Origin: Rhodospirillaceae bacterium
GTDB lineage: Bacteria; Pseudomonadota; Alphaproteobacteria; UBA8366
DNA length: 64,000 bases
Assembly (NCBI GenBank): GCA_002722095.1
Contig: PBKG01000024.1
Span: forward strand, 186,001-250,000
Direction of reading: 5' to 3'
Shown: positions 1 through 9,784 of the stretch, piece after piece
How positions within the stretch are numbered: the stretch's first letter is position 1
Layout: each line of letters starts with the position of its first letter
Program-made: the position numbers and the translations under genes
The notes under the pieces: generated by a model
Seen by the model: the letters and a program-made list of their open reading frames with translations, nothing else
Database searches by the model: none
What the model was told of the DNA's origin: nothing

Positions 1-366
1 AGCATCCCCGACACCTTGGCTGCCGGCGCCAAATCCACAGCCCAGCATTTGGAACCGGGCGCACTGGCGAGTGCGTCCGCAGATGGCGGGTTCATATCGT
101 TATTTACGATTTTCGTACTTGCCGTCTTCGTCGGGTATTACGTGATTTGGAACGTGACCCCGGCGCTGCACTCACCCTTGATGAGCGTTACTAATGCGAT
201 TTCATCGGTCATCATTGTCGGCGCCCTCATCGCCGCCGGGCCGGCGGAAATGAGTCTCGCCAAAGTATTCGGTTTCATCGCAGTGACCCTCGCCGCGGTT
301 AACATTTTCGGTGGGTTCATCGTCACTCAGCGCATGCTGCAAATGTACAAAAAGAAAGCACGGTAG
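1..366 (+). CDS. pntAB: NAD(P) transhydrogenase alpha subunit, membrane part (PntAB), 5' partial
   Basis: Membrane-domain half of the split alpha subunit of the proton-translocating NAD(P)+ transhydrogenase, which uses the proton gradient to move hydride from NADH to NADP+. The frame is open to the left edge (S-I-P-D-T-L before the TTG at 16), so the N-terminus lies outside the window; R. rubrum-type PntAB is about 139 residues. Three hydrophobic segments are visible ([44 protein letters not shown]), followed by a short basic tail ending KKKAR. The stop lies 9 bases before pntB, so the two are one operon; pntAA is expected just upstream. The split alpha subunit is typical of alphaproteobacteria. 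Confidence 0.93.
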   Translation, partial: SIPDTLAAGAKSTAQHLEPGALASASADGGFISLFTIFVLAVFVGYYVIWNVTPALHSPLMSVTNAISSVIIVGALIAAGPAEMSLAKVFGFIAVTLAAVNIFGGFIVTQRMLQMYKKKAR

Positions 367-375
367 AGGCGGGAC

Positions 376-1764
376 ATGAGCGAAAATCTCGCAGCGATCG
401 CTTATCTGATAGCCAGTATCCTGTTCATAATGGCACTGCGCGGGCTGTCTTCGCCGGAAACGGCACGCAACGGAAATATCTTTGGCATCGTCGGAATGGT
501 GATTGCCATTGCCACCACTCTCGCCTCGCCAAGTGTACTGAGCTACGACTGGATTTTGATGGGCCTCGTGATTGGCGGCACAATCGGTGCGGTTATAGCC
601 CGCAAGATCGAGATGACGGCTCTGCCTCAGCTCGTCGCCGCATTCCACAGCCTGGTCGGTTTAGCTGCGGTCTTTGTGGCATCTGCTGCCTTTTATCAAC
701 CCGCGGCCTATGGCATCGGGAGTTTTCTCGCCATTCCCGTGCCGAGCATGATCGAGATGAGTCTCGGCACCGCCATCGGCGCCCTCACCTTCACCGGTTC
801 GATTATCGCTTTTGCCAAGCTGCAAGGCATTATGAGCGGCGCACCGATCGTCTTTCCCGGCCAACATCTATTAAACGCTGTGCTCGGGATCACGCTTGTG
901 GTGCTTGTAGTGCTGATCTGTAAGGAACAGTCGGTAGAACTCTATTGGGCCATTGTAGCCCTATCGCTATTGCTCGGCATCTTGATGATCATTCCAATCG
1001 GCGGCGCAGATATGCCGGTGGTGATCTCGATGTTGAACTCCTATTCGGGCTGGGCCGCCTGCGGAATCGGTTTCACGCTCTCTAATCCTGCTCTCATTAT
1101 CGTTGGCGCCCTTGTCGGTTCGTCCGGCGCCATCCTCAGCTACATCATGTGCAAAGGTATGAACCGCTCTTTCATCAGCGTCATCCTGGGTGGCTTCGGG
1201 GGTGAAACAGCGGCGGCGGCGGATGCAATGGGCGATCGCAGCGTGCGGGCGGGCAGCGCGGAAGATGCCGCCTTCATTATGAAAAACGCAGCTAGCGTCA
1301 TCATCGTCCCCGGATACGGCATGGCCGTCGCCCAAGCGCAACACGCGCTTCGCGAAATGGCCGACCTATTGAAGGCCGAGGATATTAACGTCCGCTACGC
1401 GATCCACCCGGTCGCGGGCCGGATGCCGGGGCACATGAACGTTCTGCTCGCCGAGGCGAATGTGCCCTATGACGAAGTCCTCGAACTCGAGGAAATCAAT
1501 CGCGATTTTCCCAGCACCGACGTCGCATTCGTAATCGGCGCGAACGATGTGACAAACCCTGCCGCCAAGACTGATCCTACAAGCGCGATTTACGGTATGC
1601 CGATCCTCGATGTGGAGCGCTCCGCGACGGTTCTTTTCATAAAACGGTCTTTAGGATCGGGTTATGCCGGTGTCGATAACGAGCTTTTCTTTCGCGAAAA
1701 CACCATGATGCTCTTCGCGGACGCCAAACAGATGTGCGAGGACATCGTCAAAGCTTTGGAATAG
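376..1764 (+). CDS. pntB: NAD(P) transhydrogenase beta subunit (PntB)
   Basis: Beta subunit of the proton-translocating transhydrogenase, 462 residues, the normal family length. Residues about 1-270 are a chain of hydrophobic helices forming the proton channel (domain II). The last 180 or so residues form the NADP(H)-binding domain III, with the dinucleotide loop VPGYGMAVAQAQ near residue 311, HPVAGRMPGHMN, GANDVTNP and KRSLGSGYAG. It follows pntAB by 9 bases and ends just before a strong hairpin terminator at 1791, so it is the last gene of its operon. The enzyme supplies NADPH at the inner membrane. I see no missing motif. Confidence 0.97.
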   Translation: MSENLAAIAYLIASILFIMALRGLSSPETARNGNIFGIVGMVIAIATTLASPSVLSYDWILMGLVIGGTIGAVIARKIEMTALPQLVAAFHSLVGLAAVFVASAAFYQPAAYGIGSFLAIPVPSMIEMSLGTAIGALTFTGSIIAFAKLQGIMSGAPIVFPGQHLLNAVLGITLVVLVVLICKEQSVELYWAIVALSLLLGILMIIPIGGADMPVVISMLNSYSGWAACGIGFTLSNPALIIVGALVGSSGAILSYIMCKGMNRSFISVILGGFGGETAAAADAMGDRSVRAGSAEDAAFIMKNAASVIIVPGYGMAVAQAQHALREMADLLKAEDINVRYAIHPVAGRMPGHMNVLLAEANVPYDEVLELEEINRDFPSTDVAFVIGANDVTNPAAKTDPTSAIYGMPILDVERSATVLFIKRSLGSGYAGVDNELFFRENTMMLFADAKQMCEDIVKALE

Positions 1765-1787
1765 ACAGACCCTGTCCTCTCAAACAT

Positions 1788-1822
1788 AAAAAAAGGCGGG
1801 CCCGATGGACCCGCCTTTTGCT
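1788..1822. terminator. bidirectional intrinsic terminator between pntB and the DUF1127 gene
   Basis: Ten-base-pair stem AAAAGGCGGG (1791-1800) with CCCGCCTTTT (1810-1819), extended inward by two further G-C pairs around a GAT loop. It is A-rich on the left and T-rich on the right, so it can act on both strands. It lies between the end of pntB (+) and the end of the convergent DUF1127 gene (-). Confidence 0.85.
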
Positions 1823-1840
1823 TGGTCTAAGGGGAGGGAA

Positions 1841-2029
1841 TTAGCCAAGCTTTGCAAGAACCTTTTGAAAAACACCGCCACGGTCGATCCCGCGTTTGGC
1901 CAACTCCGCATCGTTCAATACGGCCAGCTCTTCATAGGTATCGCGGGCATCAATGGCGCGGCCAATGGTCTGTAGAAACCGGACACCGGCGAATTGACTC
2001 GCTTGCGCGTTAATCGTTGCTGCACTCAT
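1841..2029 (-). CDS. DUF1127 (YjiS-like) small protein
   Basis: A 62-residue protein whose second half (RDTYEELAVLNDAELAKRGI) matches the DUF1127 pattern of a short helix followed by 'L-x-D-x-x-L-x-x-x-G-I-x-R'. Family members are small, basic or neutral, often highly expressed, and in several alphaproteobacteria linked to RNA turnover or phosphate/carbon metabolism; no specific role can be assigned here. The start is supported by AAAGGAG seven bases upstream. It stands alone, converging on pntB across the shared terminator. Confidence 0.75.
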   Translation of the reverse strand: MSAATINAQASQFAGVRFLQTIGRAIDARDTYEELAVLNDAELAKRGIDRGGVFQKVLAKLG

Positions 2030-2177
2030 TTGATATCTCCTTTCGAAAAAACTCTGTTGAAAGGGATATGGGCCTCATGGAGCCATTCTTCCAACGCAAA
2101 TGTTGCAATGCATCCATGCAATTTTTGCATGGATTAAGTTGCGCCTCTAATGAGTGATTTGCGCCAACAAAATTCTT

Positions 2178-3149
<972 letters not shown>

Positions 3150-3209
3150 CGCCCCAAGTGTGGCGTGAGACACCATAAGCAGCAACTCACAGTTCTGTGA
3201 TTTGGACAA

Positions 3210-3243
3210 GCAAAAGCGCCCCACCGGACCTCGGGGGCGCTTC
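3210..3243 (-). terminator. intrinsic terminator of rpsU
   Basis: On the minus strand a 9-bp stem, AAGCGCCCC (3214-3222 on plus) with GGGGCGCTT (3234-3242), is followed by a run of T (the As at 3212-3215). It ends the rpsU transcript and lies before the DUF3179 gene. Confidence 0.8.
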
Positions 3244-3271
3244 TCACGCTGAAATAACCAGTTTTAGAGGC

Positions 3272-3478
3272 CTAGTAGCCTTCGCGCTCCAGGCGCTTGC
3301 GCATTAGCTTGCGATGGCGGCGAACCGCTTCCGCTTTCTCGCGTGCGCGGCGTTCGGAGGGCTTCTCATAGCTGCGGCGCAGCTTCATTTCGCGAAACAG
3401 ACCTTCACGCTGCATCTTCTTTTTCAGCGCTTTTAAGGCCTGATCGACATTATTGTCTCTTACGACGACTTGAACGAT
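3272..3478 (-). CDS. rpsU: 30S ribosomal protein S21, apparent AUC start
   Basis: Small-subunit ribosomal protein S21, 68 residues. Translation gives [20 protein letters not shown], then [20 protein letters not shown] and a basic tail ending LEREGY: the normal alphaproteobacterial S21. The first family residues are preceded not by ATG, GTG or TTG but by ATC at 3476-3478, placed 8 bases after a strong AAGGAG. No standard start exists in frame between that ribosome-binding site and residue 21, where the first ATG would delete the conserved N-terminus. AUC is therefore the likely start. It is monocistronic, with its own terminator at 3212-3242. Confidence 0.92.
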   Translation of the reverse strand: MVQVVVRDNNVDQALKALKKKMQREGLFREMKLRRSYEKPSERRAREKAEAVRRHRKLMRKRLEREGY

Positions 3479-3686
3479 GGTTCTAACTCCTTACCACTTT
3501 GAAACAGTCAAAATCGTACACAAATTTGGTCTCGCCTGACGGACTTGCCCGCCCGGCGACTTGAAGGCGCGGTTTATATCATAGCTCCCGACGCCTGTGA
3601 AGCGTTAAGCAGGGCCCGACAGAAGCCAGGGAGTCCCCTATTTCCAATGCTTTACTGTCGCCTTTCACCTCTGCATAGTACGCCCC

Positions 3687-4268
3687 ATGGCTATTTTGAA
3701 AATCGCCCGCATGGGCCATCCCGTCCTGCGTCAACCCGCTGAGCCCGTAATGGACCCGAGCGCCCCCCGGATTCAAACGCTGGTTCGTGACATGCTCGAA
3801 ACCATGCAGGATGCGGACGGAACGGGGCTCGCGGCACCACAGGTACATGTGCCGCTGCGCGTTGTGGTGTTTTTCGTCGCTGGTGACCGCGCCGCCGAGC
3901 AAGATGGTGACGACGGAGCCCTGGAGGTGCCGCTCACGGTGCTGATAAATCCTTCGATCGAGCCATTGACCGAAGACAAGGAACTCGACTGGGAAGGATG
4001 CCTGTCGCTGCCAGGGCTAATCGGCAAAGTGCCCCGCTTTTCCAAGATCCGCTATCGCGCAACGGCACTCGACGGGTCCGAAATCGACGAAGTTGCCGAA
4101 GGGTTTCATGCGCGGGTCGTACAACATGAATGCGACCATCTGGACGGCGTCCTCTATCCACAACAAATGGACGATTTGTCGTTGCTGATGTTCCGCGACG
4201 AGATGCGCTATGGTGTGCCCGGCAATGATGCTGGCACAGAGGATGACGCGGGAATGAGCGATGACTGA
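3687..4268 (+). CDS. def: peptide deformylase
   Basis: Removes the N-formyl group from new proteins in the cytoplasm. All three family motifs are present: GTGLAAPQV (about residues 45-53), EGCLSLPG with the metal-binding Cys (about 104), and HECDH (about 146-150), matching HExDH with the other two metal ligands. At 193 residues it is slightly long because of an insertion (GDRAAEQDGDDGALE) before the second strand and an acidic C-terminal tail. The last eight bases overlap the start of the COQ9 gene, so the two are probably translationally coupled. Confidence 0.95.
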   Translation: MAILKIARMGHPVLRQPAEPVMDPSAPRIQTLVRDMLETMQDADGTGLAAPQVHVPLRVVVFFVAGDRAAEQDGDDGALEVPLTVLINPSIEPLTEDKELDWEGCLSLPGLIGKVPRFSKIRYRATALDGSEIDEVAEGFHARVVQHECDHLDGVLYPQQMDDLSLLMFRDEMRYGVPGNDAGTEDDAGMSDD

Positions 4269-4887
4269 TACATACGACATTCAGCACACGCGCGACCAAA
4301 TCGTGGAAGCGGCCCTACCGCACATACCATTTGATGGCTGGACCATGACCGCGCTTAACCGCGCCGCAGCGGATCTGGGGCTCAATGAGGATGCAGCAGC
4401 GCTAGCATTTCCCGTCTCGGCGACGGATGCGATCGAACATCATAGCGGGCTTGCAGACCGAAAAATGGTCGAAGCGTCGGGCGATCTCTCGGACTTACCG
4501 ATTCGAGTTAAGGTCGCGACCGTTATACGCACAAGGCTAGAGCAGAATATGCCCCACCGGGAAGCCATTCGCCGTGCTTGCGCGACGTTGGCAATGCCAG
4601 CGCACGCTCCGATGGCGGCGCGCTGCCTTTACCGGACCGTGGACGCAGTTTGGTATGCCGCCGGCGATACGGCGACGGATTGGAATTTCTATTCCAAACG
4701 CGCGCTACTGGCCGGCGTTTACAGCTCGACATTGTTTTATTGGCTTGAGGACGCGTCCGATCTGGATGAAAGTTTCGAATTTCTCGACCGGCGCATCGAG
4801 AACGTGATGCAAATCCCTAAACTCACCGGCCGGCTCAAGACATTGGCCGACAATTTCCCCAAACCGGCCTGGTTTTTCCGCGCTTAA
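4261..4887 (+). CDS. COQ9 family ubiquinone-biosynthesis protein
   Basis: A 208-residue member of the COQ9 family, a TetR-like helical lipid-binding protein that supports ubiquinone synthesis (in eukaryotes it presents intermediates to COQ7). The N-terminal half resembles a TetR helix-turn-helix (GWTMTALNRAAADLGLNEDA). The C-terminal half carries the COQ9 core DWNFYSKRALLAGVYSSTLF, the terpenoid-binding region. The start overlaps def by eight bases. The end overlaps the convergent glutathione transferase gene by four bases. A TetR regulator is the alternative reading, but the DWNFYSKR...Y-S-S-T-x-x-Y-W block argues for COQ9. Confidence 0.88.
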   Translation: MTDTYDIQHTRDQIVEAALPHIPFDGWTMTALNRAAADLGLNEDAAALAFPVSATDAIEHHSGLADRKMVEASGDLSDLPIRVKVATVIRTRLEQNMPHREAIRRACATLAMPAHAPMAARCLYRTVDAVWYAAGDTATDWNFYSKRALLAGVYSSTLFYWLEDASDLDESFEFLDRRIENVMQIPKLTGRLKTLADNFPKPAWFFRA

Positions 4888-5759
4888 AGTATTCTGATCA
4901 ATAGGATCAAAGCGACGATTACGCCGACTACCATCAGCACTTGGCGCCAAAACGCTTTCAACGCTGAGCCGATCACCAGCCACAATGAAGATTTCAAGTG
5001 GACCGGCGCACACGAAAAACTCGGCCGCTGTTTCATGCGAATATAGTAATTCTCGATATTCGGCCGGGCACCGAATGACCACATGCGCTTGAAACCCAAC
5101 ATTTCGAGCCGAGCCAGAAGTGCGGTCCAGACAACATCCGCCAGGGTATAATTGCCGCTCGCGATGAACTCGCGGCCGGCCAGGCGTTCTTCAAGCTTGT
5201 CGAGCATTTCCTGAAGCCGATCGACGAGCGTGTCTACCAGTTCCGTATCCCGCAGCCGGTCTTGCCAGTCGGTCACGAGGTCGAGCTTGACCTGATATAT
5301 CGCGGTCATGTCCGGATTTTTTTGCATTTGTTCCTTGATCAAACGCTTCCGGCGCTCCATGTCCTTCGCGACAATTTTGCCTGTGCCTTGCTCGACCAAA
5401 CCATAGGTGAAATCCGCCTCGGGGAAATCCCTCTCGAGCGACACCCATTCATCCATTGCCGCTTGGTCTTCCGCCGATATGGGCGTCAGTTTTGTTCCGG
5501 GATATTTATCATCGAGATAGCGAATGATATCGAGGGTTTCGGTGATGACGTTGCCATCATGATCCAGAACCGGCAGCTCGCCCTTTGGGTTCAGGCGCAT
5601 GAACCAGGGCTGGAATTGCTCCATTAAAGGGCCGATATCCACCTTGTGCGTTCGGCCCGGGATTTCCTTTTCACACAACACAAGCCTGACAATCTGGCAA
5701 TTGTACGAGACCGGATAATCATAAAGAACAAGCCGGTTTTCGGCAGTTTCGACGCTCAT
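4884..5759 (-). CDS. glutathione S-transferase with C-terminal membrane anchor
   Basis: A 291-residue GST. Residues about 9-90 are the thioredoxin-like domain with the glutathione-binding NPKGELPVLDHDGNVITET block (cis-Pro, Glu-Thr for the gamma-glutamyl group). The all-helical domain follows, including NYTLADVVWTALLARLEML. After the GST fold there is a single hydrophobic segment at the extreme C-terminus (VLMVVGVIVALILLIRIL). Bacterial GSTs usually stop near 200-230 residues. The long alpha-helical linker plus tail anchor is reminiscent of eukaryotic GDAP1-like GSTs. The substrate is unknown. It precedes no obvious partner and converges on the COQ9 gene. Confidence 0.85.
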   Translation of the reverse strand: MSVETAENRLVLYDYPVSYNCQIVRLVLCEKEIPGRTHKVDIGPLMEQFQPWFMRLNPKGELPVLDHDGNVITETLDIIRYLDDKYPGTKLTPISAEDQAAMDEWVSLERDFPEADFTYGLVEQGTGKIVAKDMERRKRLIKEQMQKNPDMTAIYQVKLDLVTDWQDRLRDTELVDTLVDRLQEMLDKLEERLAGREFIASGNYTLADVVWTALLARLEMLGFKRMWSFGARPNIENYYIRMKQRPSFSCAPVHLKSSLWLVIGSALKAFWRQVLMVVGVIVALILLIRIL

Positions 5760-5781
5760 TAGCTAGACCCCACGTTAGCCC

Positions 5782-6876
5782 TTAGCGGCCCGCACGCGGT
5801 TTCAGCCGCGTCACATGACCCATCTTTCGGCCCGGACGTATCTCCGATTTGCCGTAAAGATGCAACCGGGCGTCCGCCTCCGCCACGATGTCGGACCATG
5901 TATTTACATCATCACCGATCAGATTCTTCATTTCTGCATCGGAGTGCCTCTCGGCTGATCCGAGAGGTAGACCGCAAATTGCGCGCACCAGCTGTTGAAA
6001 CTGGCTGATGGCGCAGGCATCGATGGTCCAGTGGCCGGAATTGTGGGGACGTGGCGCAATTTCATTGACCAACACCTCGCCATCCCAGGTAACGAACATC
6101 TCCACCGCGAGCAGACCGACCACATCGAGCGCTTCCGCTGCCCGGCGCGCTATCTCTCCGGCCCGCGCCGCGACGCCCGGCGACACACCGGCAGGGGCAA
6201 TGGTCGTGTCCAAGATGTGATTTACATGGCGATTTTCCACCGGCACGTAAGATACGATTTCACCGCCCAAGCCCCGTGCCACGATCACCGATATCTCAAG
6301 CGCGAAATCCACCCAACCTTCAAAAATTCCCGGGCCATCGCCCATTTCCCCAAAAGCCGTTGGCAAATCGGTATCCGGATGAATACGCACCTGCCCTTTA
6401 CCGTCATAGCCAAACCGGGTGGTCTTCAAAACCCCTGACGAACCAATTTTGGAGACTGCCGCCTCTAACTCAGCCGCACTTTCGACAGAGGCATAAGGTG
6501 TCGTCGCGATACCGATGGAATTGAGGAAATCCTTTTCCAGCATTCGGTCCTGAGCGACCGCCAATACATTGGGGCCGGGCCGCACCGCGACAAACTCGGC
6601 AAGATACTTAACCGGTTCTTGGGGAATGTTCTCGAATTCGAGCGTCACCACATCCACTGCCTCGGCAAAGGCGCGAAGTTGAGTGCGGTCGTCAAACCCG
6701 CTGACCGTAACGTGTTCCGAAACTTGAGCCGCCGGCGAATCGGCAACATCTGAAAAAACATGGCACCGATAGCCGAGCCGGGCCGCCGCAACAGCAATCA
6801 TGCGACCAAGCTGGCCACCGCCCAAAATGCCGATAACCGCACCTGGTTCAATGGTTTCCGGGCTGTCCTCAGTCAT
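5782..6876 (-). CDS. purK: 5-(carboxyamino)imidazole ribonucleotide synthase
   Basis: ATP-grasp enzyme of purine synthesis that carboxylates aminoimidazole ribonucleotide with bicarbonate and ATP to N5-CAIR. The 364 residues open with the nucleotide-binding [11 protein letters not shown] and carry [15 protein letters not shown], the ATP-lid region, and [19 protein letters not shown] near the C-terminus, all diagnostic of PurK. It overlaps purE by eight bases, so it is the second gene of a purE-purK operon. The product is passed to PurE. Confidence 0.97.
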   Translation of the reverse strand: MTEDSPETIEPGAVIGILGGGQLGRMIAVAAARLGYRCHVFSDVADSPAAQVSEHVTVSGFDDRTQLRAFAEAVDVVTLEFENIPQEPVKYLAEFVAVRPGPNVLAVAQDRMLEKDFLNSIGIATTPYASVESAAELEAAVSKIGSSGVLKTTRFGYDGKGQVRIHPDTDLPTAFGEMGDGPGIFEGWVDFALEISVIVARGLGGEIVSYVPVENRHVNHILDTTIAPAGVSPGVAARAGEIARRAAEALDVVGLLAVEMFVTWDGEVLVNEIAPRPHNSGHWTIDACAISQFQQLVRAICGLPLGSAERHSDAEMKNLIGDDVNTWSDIVAEADARLHLYGKSEIRPGRKMGHVTRLKPRAGR

Positions 6877-7360
6877 CTACCGGGACTTCGCCAACCGCAT
6901 CGGTCTGTTCGGCGCGCCATGTGTCGAGTGCGGCGGCTACGTCGTCATCGTGAAGAGCTACAACGGATGCAGCCAACAACGCGGCATTCACCGCACCGGC
7001 CCGGCCGATCGCCAGGGTGCCCACTGGCACACCTGCCGGCATTTGTACGATCGACAAAAGACTGTCCATTCCGCTCAGCGCCTTGCTTTCGATCGGCACG
7101 CCAAAGACAGGCAGCGGGGTCATCGACGCGGTCATACCTGGCAAATGCGCAGCTCCGCCCGCTCCCGCAATGATCGCTTGCAGTCCGCGTTCGCGAGCGC
7201 TTTCGGCATAGGCTACCAAGCGCTTAGGCGTCCGGTGTGCTGAAACGATTCGTGTTTCATGGGCTACACCTAGTGTATCCAGCGTATCCGCCGCATGGGT
7301 CATGGTCGCCCAATCCGACTGACTTCCCATAATGATGCCGACAACGGGGTCCTTGGCCAT
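6869..7360 (-). CDS. purE: N5-carboxyaminoimidazole ribonucleotide mutase
   Basis: Class I PurE, 163 residues, converts N5-CAIR to CAIR in purine synthesis. The signature [13 protein letters not shown] lies at the N-terminus, followed by SAHRTPKRL with the catalytic His, and [10 protein letters not shown]. The ATG is the first codon after a spacer containing GGGGGTAGTTCC. It is translationally coupled to purK (eight-base overlap). Confidence 0.97.
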   Translation of the reverse strand: MAKDPVVGIIMGSQSDWATMTHAADTLDTLGVAHETRIVSAHRTPKRLVAYAESARERGLQAIIAGAGGAAHLPGMTASMTPLPVFGVPIESKALSGMDSLLSIVQMPAGVPVGTLAIGRAGAVNAALLAASVVALHDDDVAAALDTWRAEQTDAVGEVPVDD

Positions 7361-7483
7361 GGAACTACCCCCTTCGCCCGATTGATCAGAAGCCGCGCAT
7401 TATAAGGGTGCGGACGACTTCGGCAAGCGGACGAAATTAACGGTTGCGGGGCAGCGACGATGCACGTCATTTTGGTCATCGAT

Positions 7484-9100
7484 ATGGCCCTCGATCTTCA
7501 CCGCCACCACCGGGCTTCCATAACTCTGGAGCGAGCCCGCAGTTTGATCGACTCCGGACTTTCCGAAGATGCGGTACACTTGCTAACTGATTCATTGGCG
7601 ATCGACCCCAATCAAAAACCCGCCTGGCATCTGTTGTTCGAATGCTCGATTTCCATTGGACGGCTGGATAATCTCCTTCAGCTGATCGAGCAAACCATCT
7701 CAAATATCGACAATCCCGAAGACACCTTGTTGATGATGGCGCGACACATGCAGTTGCACGGTTTCTTCGAAGACGCGTCGCGAACATTCGACACTATACT
7801 CGCGGCCGAACCCACGGCCCGGCAGTCCTTCGAAGAAAAACTGTTGCACCGTCTGCTGAACGGCCACGGCGACGAAGACGGATTCGCAGCTTACAAAGAG
7901 TTTAATACGCGATTCGCGCAGCCGATCGCCGCAACGTCTGATCAAGCCGAGACCGAAAAAGATCCGAAACGACCACTGAATATCGGCTTCGTCTCGCGTG
8001 ATTTTGCAAGTGGCCATTCATTGAAGTGGGCTATGGCCGCTTGGTTTGATCGCCCTGAAGGCCGCATGGACCGCTATATTCTCTATTCGTCTTCGGTACC
8101 AGACCAACCGGTCGAGCCATTTTTCGAAAAAGCAGCGGACGATTTCATTCAGGTTTATGACCTGTCGGACGAAGCGCTAGCGGACCGTATCCGCAACGAT
8201 AAGATCGATGTATTGATCGATCTCATGGGCCATATGCCCGGCAACCGGTTGATGACCTATGCAAGGAAACCCGCACCAATTATCCTAAGTTGGATGGGAC
8301 TCGGCACCGCATCCGGGATCGACGCTGTGGACTATTTCGTTGCCGATCCGGTCTACGTGTTGCCCGAAACCGTCGATTGTTATGTCGAAAATATAATCCA
8401 CTTTGATGGGGCGGGGATTATTTGGCGGCCTCCCGCAAACTGTCCGGATGTTGCTCCAGCACCTTGCCTTGCAAAAGACGAGATTTCTTTTTGCAATCTC
8501 AATCGCACAGTAAAATTACAGGATCCTGCATTGCATCTTTTTGCGAAAGTTCTCCTCGCTGTACCTAACGCGACCATGACCTTTAAGGACATGCGCATGG
8601 ATTCCAGAGCTGAGCATCGCTTGAGCGCACCGCTACTCGCAGCAGGTGTCGCGGCAGAAAGAATCAACTTTCTTGGGAAATCCAGCCAATACGATCATAT
8701 GGCGACTTACAATCAGACTGATATTGCCCTCGACGGCTTCCCGCAACAGGGCGGCATCTCTAGCCTCGAGGCGTTGTGGATGGGAAATCCGGTCATCAGT
8801 TACAGCGAAACTTTGCGACCTACCACGCGAGCGGGCGCATGGATTCTGGAGATGATCGGTCTGCCGGCATTGGCGACCGGGTCCGAAGCCGCCTATGTCG
8901 CAACGGCGGTACGATTGGCCGCAAACCGTCAACGACTTGCGGATTTGCGGCCAAGACTGAGAGATGCCGTGATGAATTCGCCGCTTTGTGACCGAGAAAG
9001 ATTTACCGAGAATGTCGGACAAATGCTGAACGAGATTTGGCGCCGTTATTGCGCGGACGAAGCGCCAAGCTCCTTTGCCATCTCAAACCTTACGCAATGA
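7484..9100 (+). CDS. SPINDLY/OGT-like glycosyltransferase (GT41 family) with short helical repeat domain
   Basis: About 538 residues. Residues 1-165 are helical TPR-like repeats (GLSEDAVHLLTDSLAIDPNQKPAW). From about residue 170 the protein matches the catalytic region of O-linked GlcNAc transferase/SPINDLY proteins: RPLNIGFVSRDFASGHSLKW, KIDVLIDLMGHMPGNRL, and the donor-binding ALDGFPQQGGISSLEALWMGNPVIS. Such bacterial enzymes are suspected to glycosylate proteins, but acceptor and sugar are unknown. The frame also offers a TTG/ATG start at 7460; MALDLHRHH at 7484 looks more natural. It stands alone; the 3' end overlaps the convergent DUF465 gene by 11 bases. Confidence 0.88.
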   Translation: MALDLHRHHRASITLERARSLIDSGLSEDAVHLLTDSLAIDPNQKPAWHLLFECSISIGRLDNLLQLIEQTISNIDNPEDTLLMMARHMQLHGFFEDASRTFDTILAAEPTARQSFEEKLLHRLLNGHGDEDGFAAYKEFNTRFAQPIAATSDQAETEKDPKRPLNIGFVSRDFASGHSLKWAMAAWFDRPEGRMDRYILYSSSVPDQPVEPFFEKAADDFIQVYDLSDEALADRIRNDKIDVLIDLMGHMPGNRLMTYARKPAPIILSWMGLGTASGIDAVDYFVADPVYVLPETVDCYVENIIHFDGAGIIWRPPANCPDVAPAPCLAKDEISFCNLNRTVKLQDPALHLFAKVLLAVPNATMTFKDMRMDSRAEHRLSAPLLAAGVAAERINFLGKSSQYDHMATYNQTDIALDGFPQQGGISSLEALWMGNPVISYSETLRPTTRAGAWILEMIGLPALATGSEAAYVATAVRLAANRQRLADLRPRLRDAVMNSPLCDRERFTENVGQMLNEIWRRYCADEAPSSFAISNLTQ

Positions 9101-9293
9101 TATCGGGGATAAGCTTGTCTTCGAGTCGACCGATTTCGTCGCGCAACGCCAATTTTCGTTTCTTGAGCCGTTGAATGGTGACTTGATCGTAGGGAGGTGC
9201 CTCGGTAACGCGTGCAATCGCATCGTCCAAATCGCGATGTTCGACTTTCAATTCGTCCAACTTTCGTCGGATCGTCTCTTGTTTGTCCACCAC
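9090..9293 (-). CDS. DUF465/YdcH family small coiled-coil protein
   Basis: A 67-residue, charged, wholly helical protein: RRKLDELKVEHRDLDDAIAR followed by APPYDQVTIQRLKKRKLALR. The second block (D-x-x-x-I-x-R-L-K-K-x-K-L-x-L-K/R-D-x-I) is the DUF465 signature. Function is unknown; SlyX-like coiled-coil association is expected. It faces a second DUF465 gene across 184 bases, the two being divergently transcribed. Confidence 0.85.
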   Translation of the reverse strand: MVDKQETIRRKLDELKVEHRDLDDAIARVTEAPPYDQVTIQRLKKRKLALRDEIGRLEDKLIPDIIA

Positions 9294-9477
9294 CGGCAGT
9301 CCCTTTTTTTTATTGGTCTATTGTACCAAAATTTGCCGAAAATTGCCGTAGGATTATGAATCTGGGTTGTTACAAATCATCTTCGCACCTGACAAATCGA
9401 CCAATTCGCGCTAACCTATAGGCTAATCGGTCGGTGCCTATTCGGCCGAGCTGTTTGGGAACAAAAGGGAGCCGTAC

Positions 9478-9678
9478 ATGTTGCAAGAGAGCAATGTCAA
9501 CGACAACGCCACCAGCATCGAAGACCAACTGCAATCTCTAAAAAGCAAACATTCCCAATTAGATACGGAACTAAAGAAAGAACAAGAACGACCGCATCCA
9601 GACGATCTCGCCATAAGCCGATTGAAACGCGAAAAGCTCGCCGTCAAAGATCAAATTTCGCGACTGTCGCAAAACTAA
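9478..9678 (+). CDS. second DUF465/YdcH family small coiled-coil protein
   Basis: A 66-residue paralogue of the gene at 9090-9293. The body is LQSLKSKHSQLDTELKKEQ, then HPDDLAISRLKREKLAVKDQ, with the same D-x-x-x-I-x-R-L-K-x-x-K-L family block. An eight-residue N-terminal extension precedes the helix. Start is preceded by GGGAG. Function is unknown. It is followed by a weak hairpin at about 9690. Confidence 0.83.
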   Translation: MLQESNVNDNATSIEDQLQSLKSKHSQLDTELKKEQERPHPDDLAISRLKREKLAVKDQISRLSQN

Positions 9679-9687
9679 TCTCCGTAA

Positions 9688-9720
9688 GGGCCGCTCTTTC
9701 CGGGCGGCGCTCTTTGATTT
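9688..9720 (+). terminator. weak candidate terminator after the DUF465 gene
   Basis: GCCGC (9690-9694) pairs with GCGGC (9704-9708) around a nine-base loop and is followed by the T-rich GCTCTTTGATTTT. The stem is short and the T-run broken, so this is tentative. Confidence 0.4.
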
Positions 9721-9784
9721 TCCATCACGCGCAACGCGGCTAAGCGCTTGCGATCTCGTATTCGAAAACTGAGGTAAACCCGCC

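Noticed and set aside
967..1344. Minus-strand open frame of 125 residues inside pntB
   Set aside because: Shadow of the pntB coding sequence; no family features, and pntB is complete and well conserved on the plus strand.
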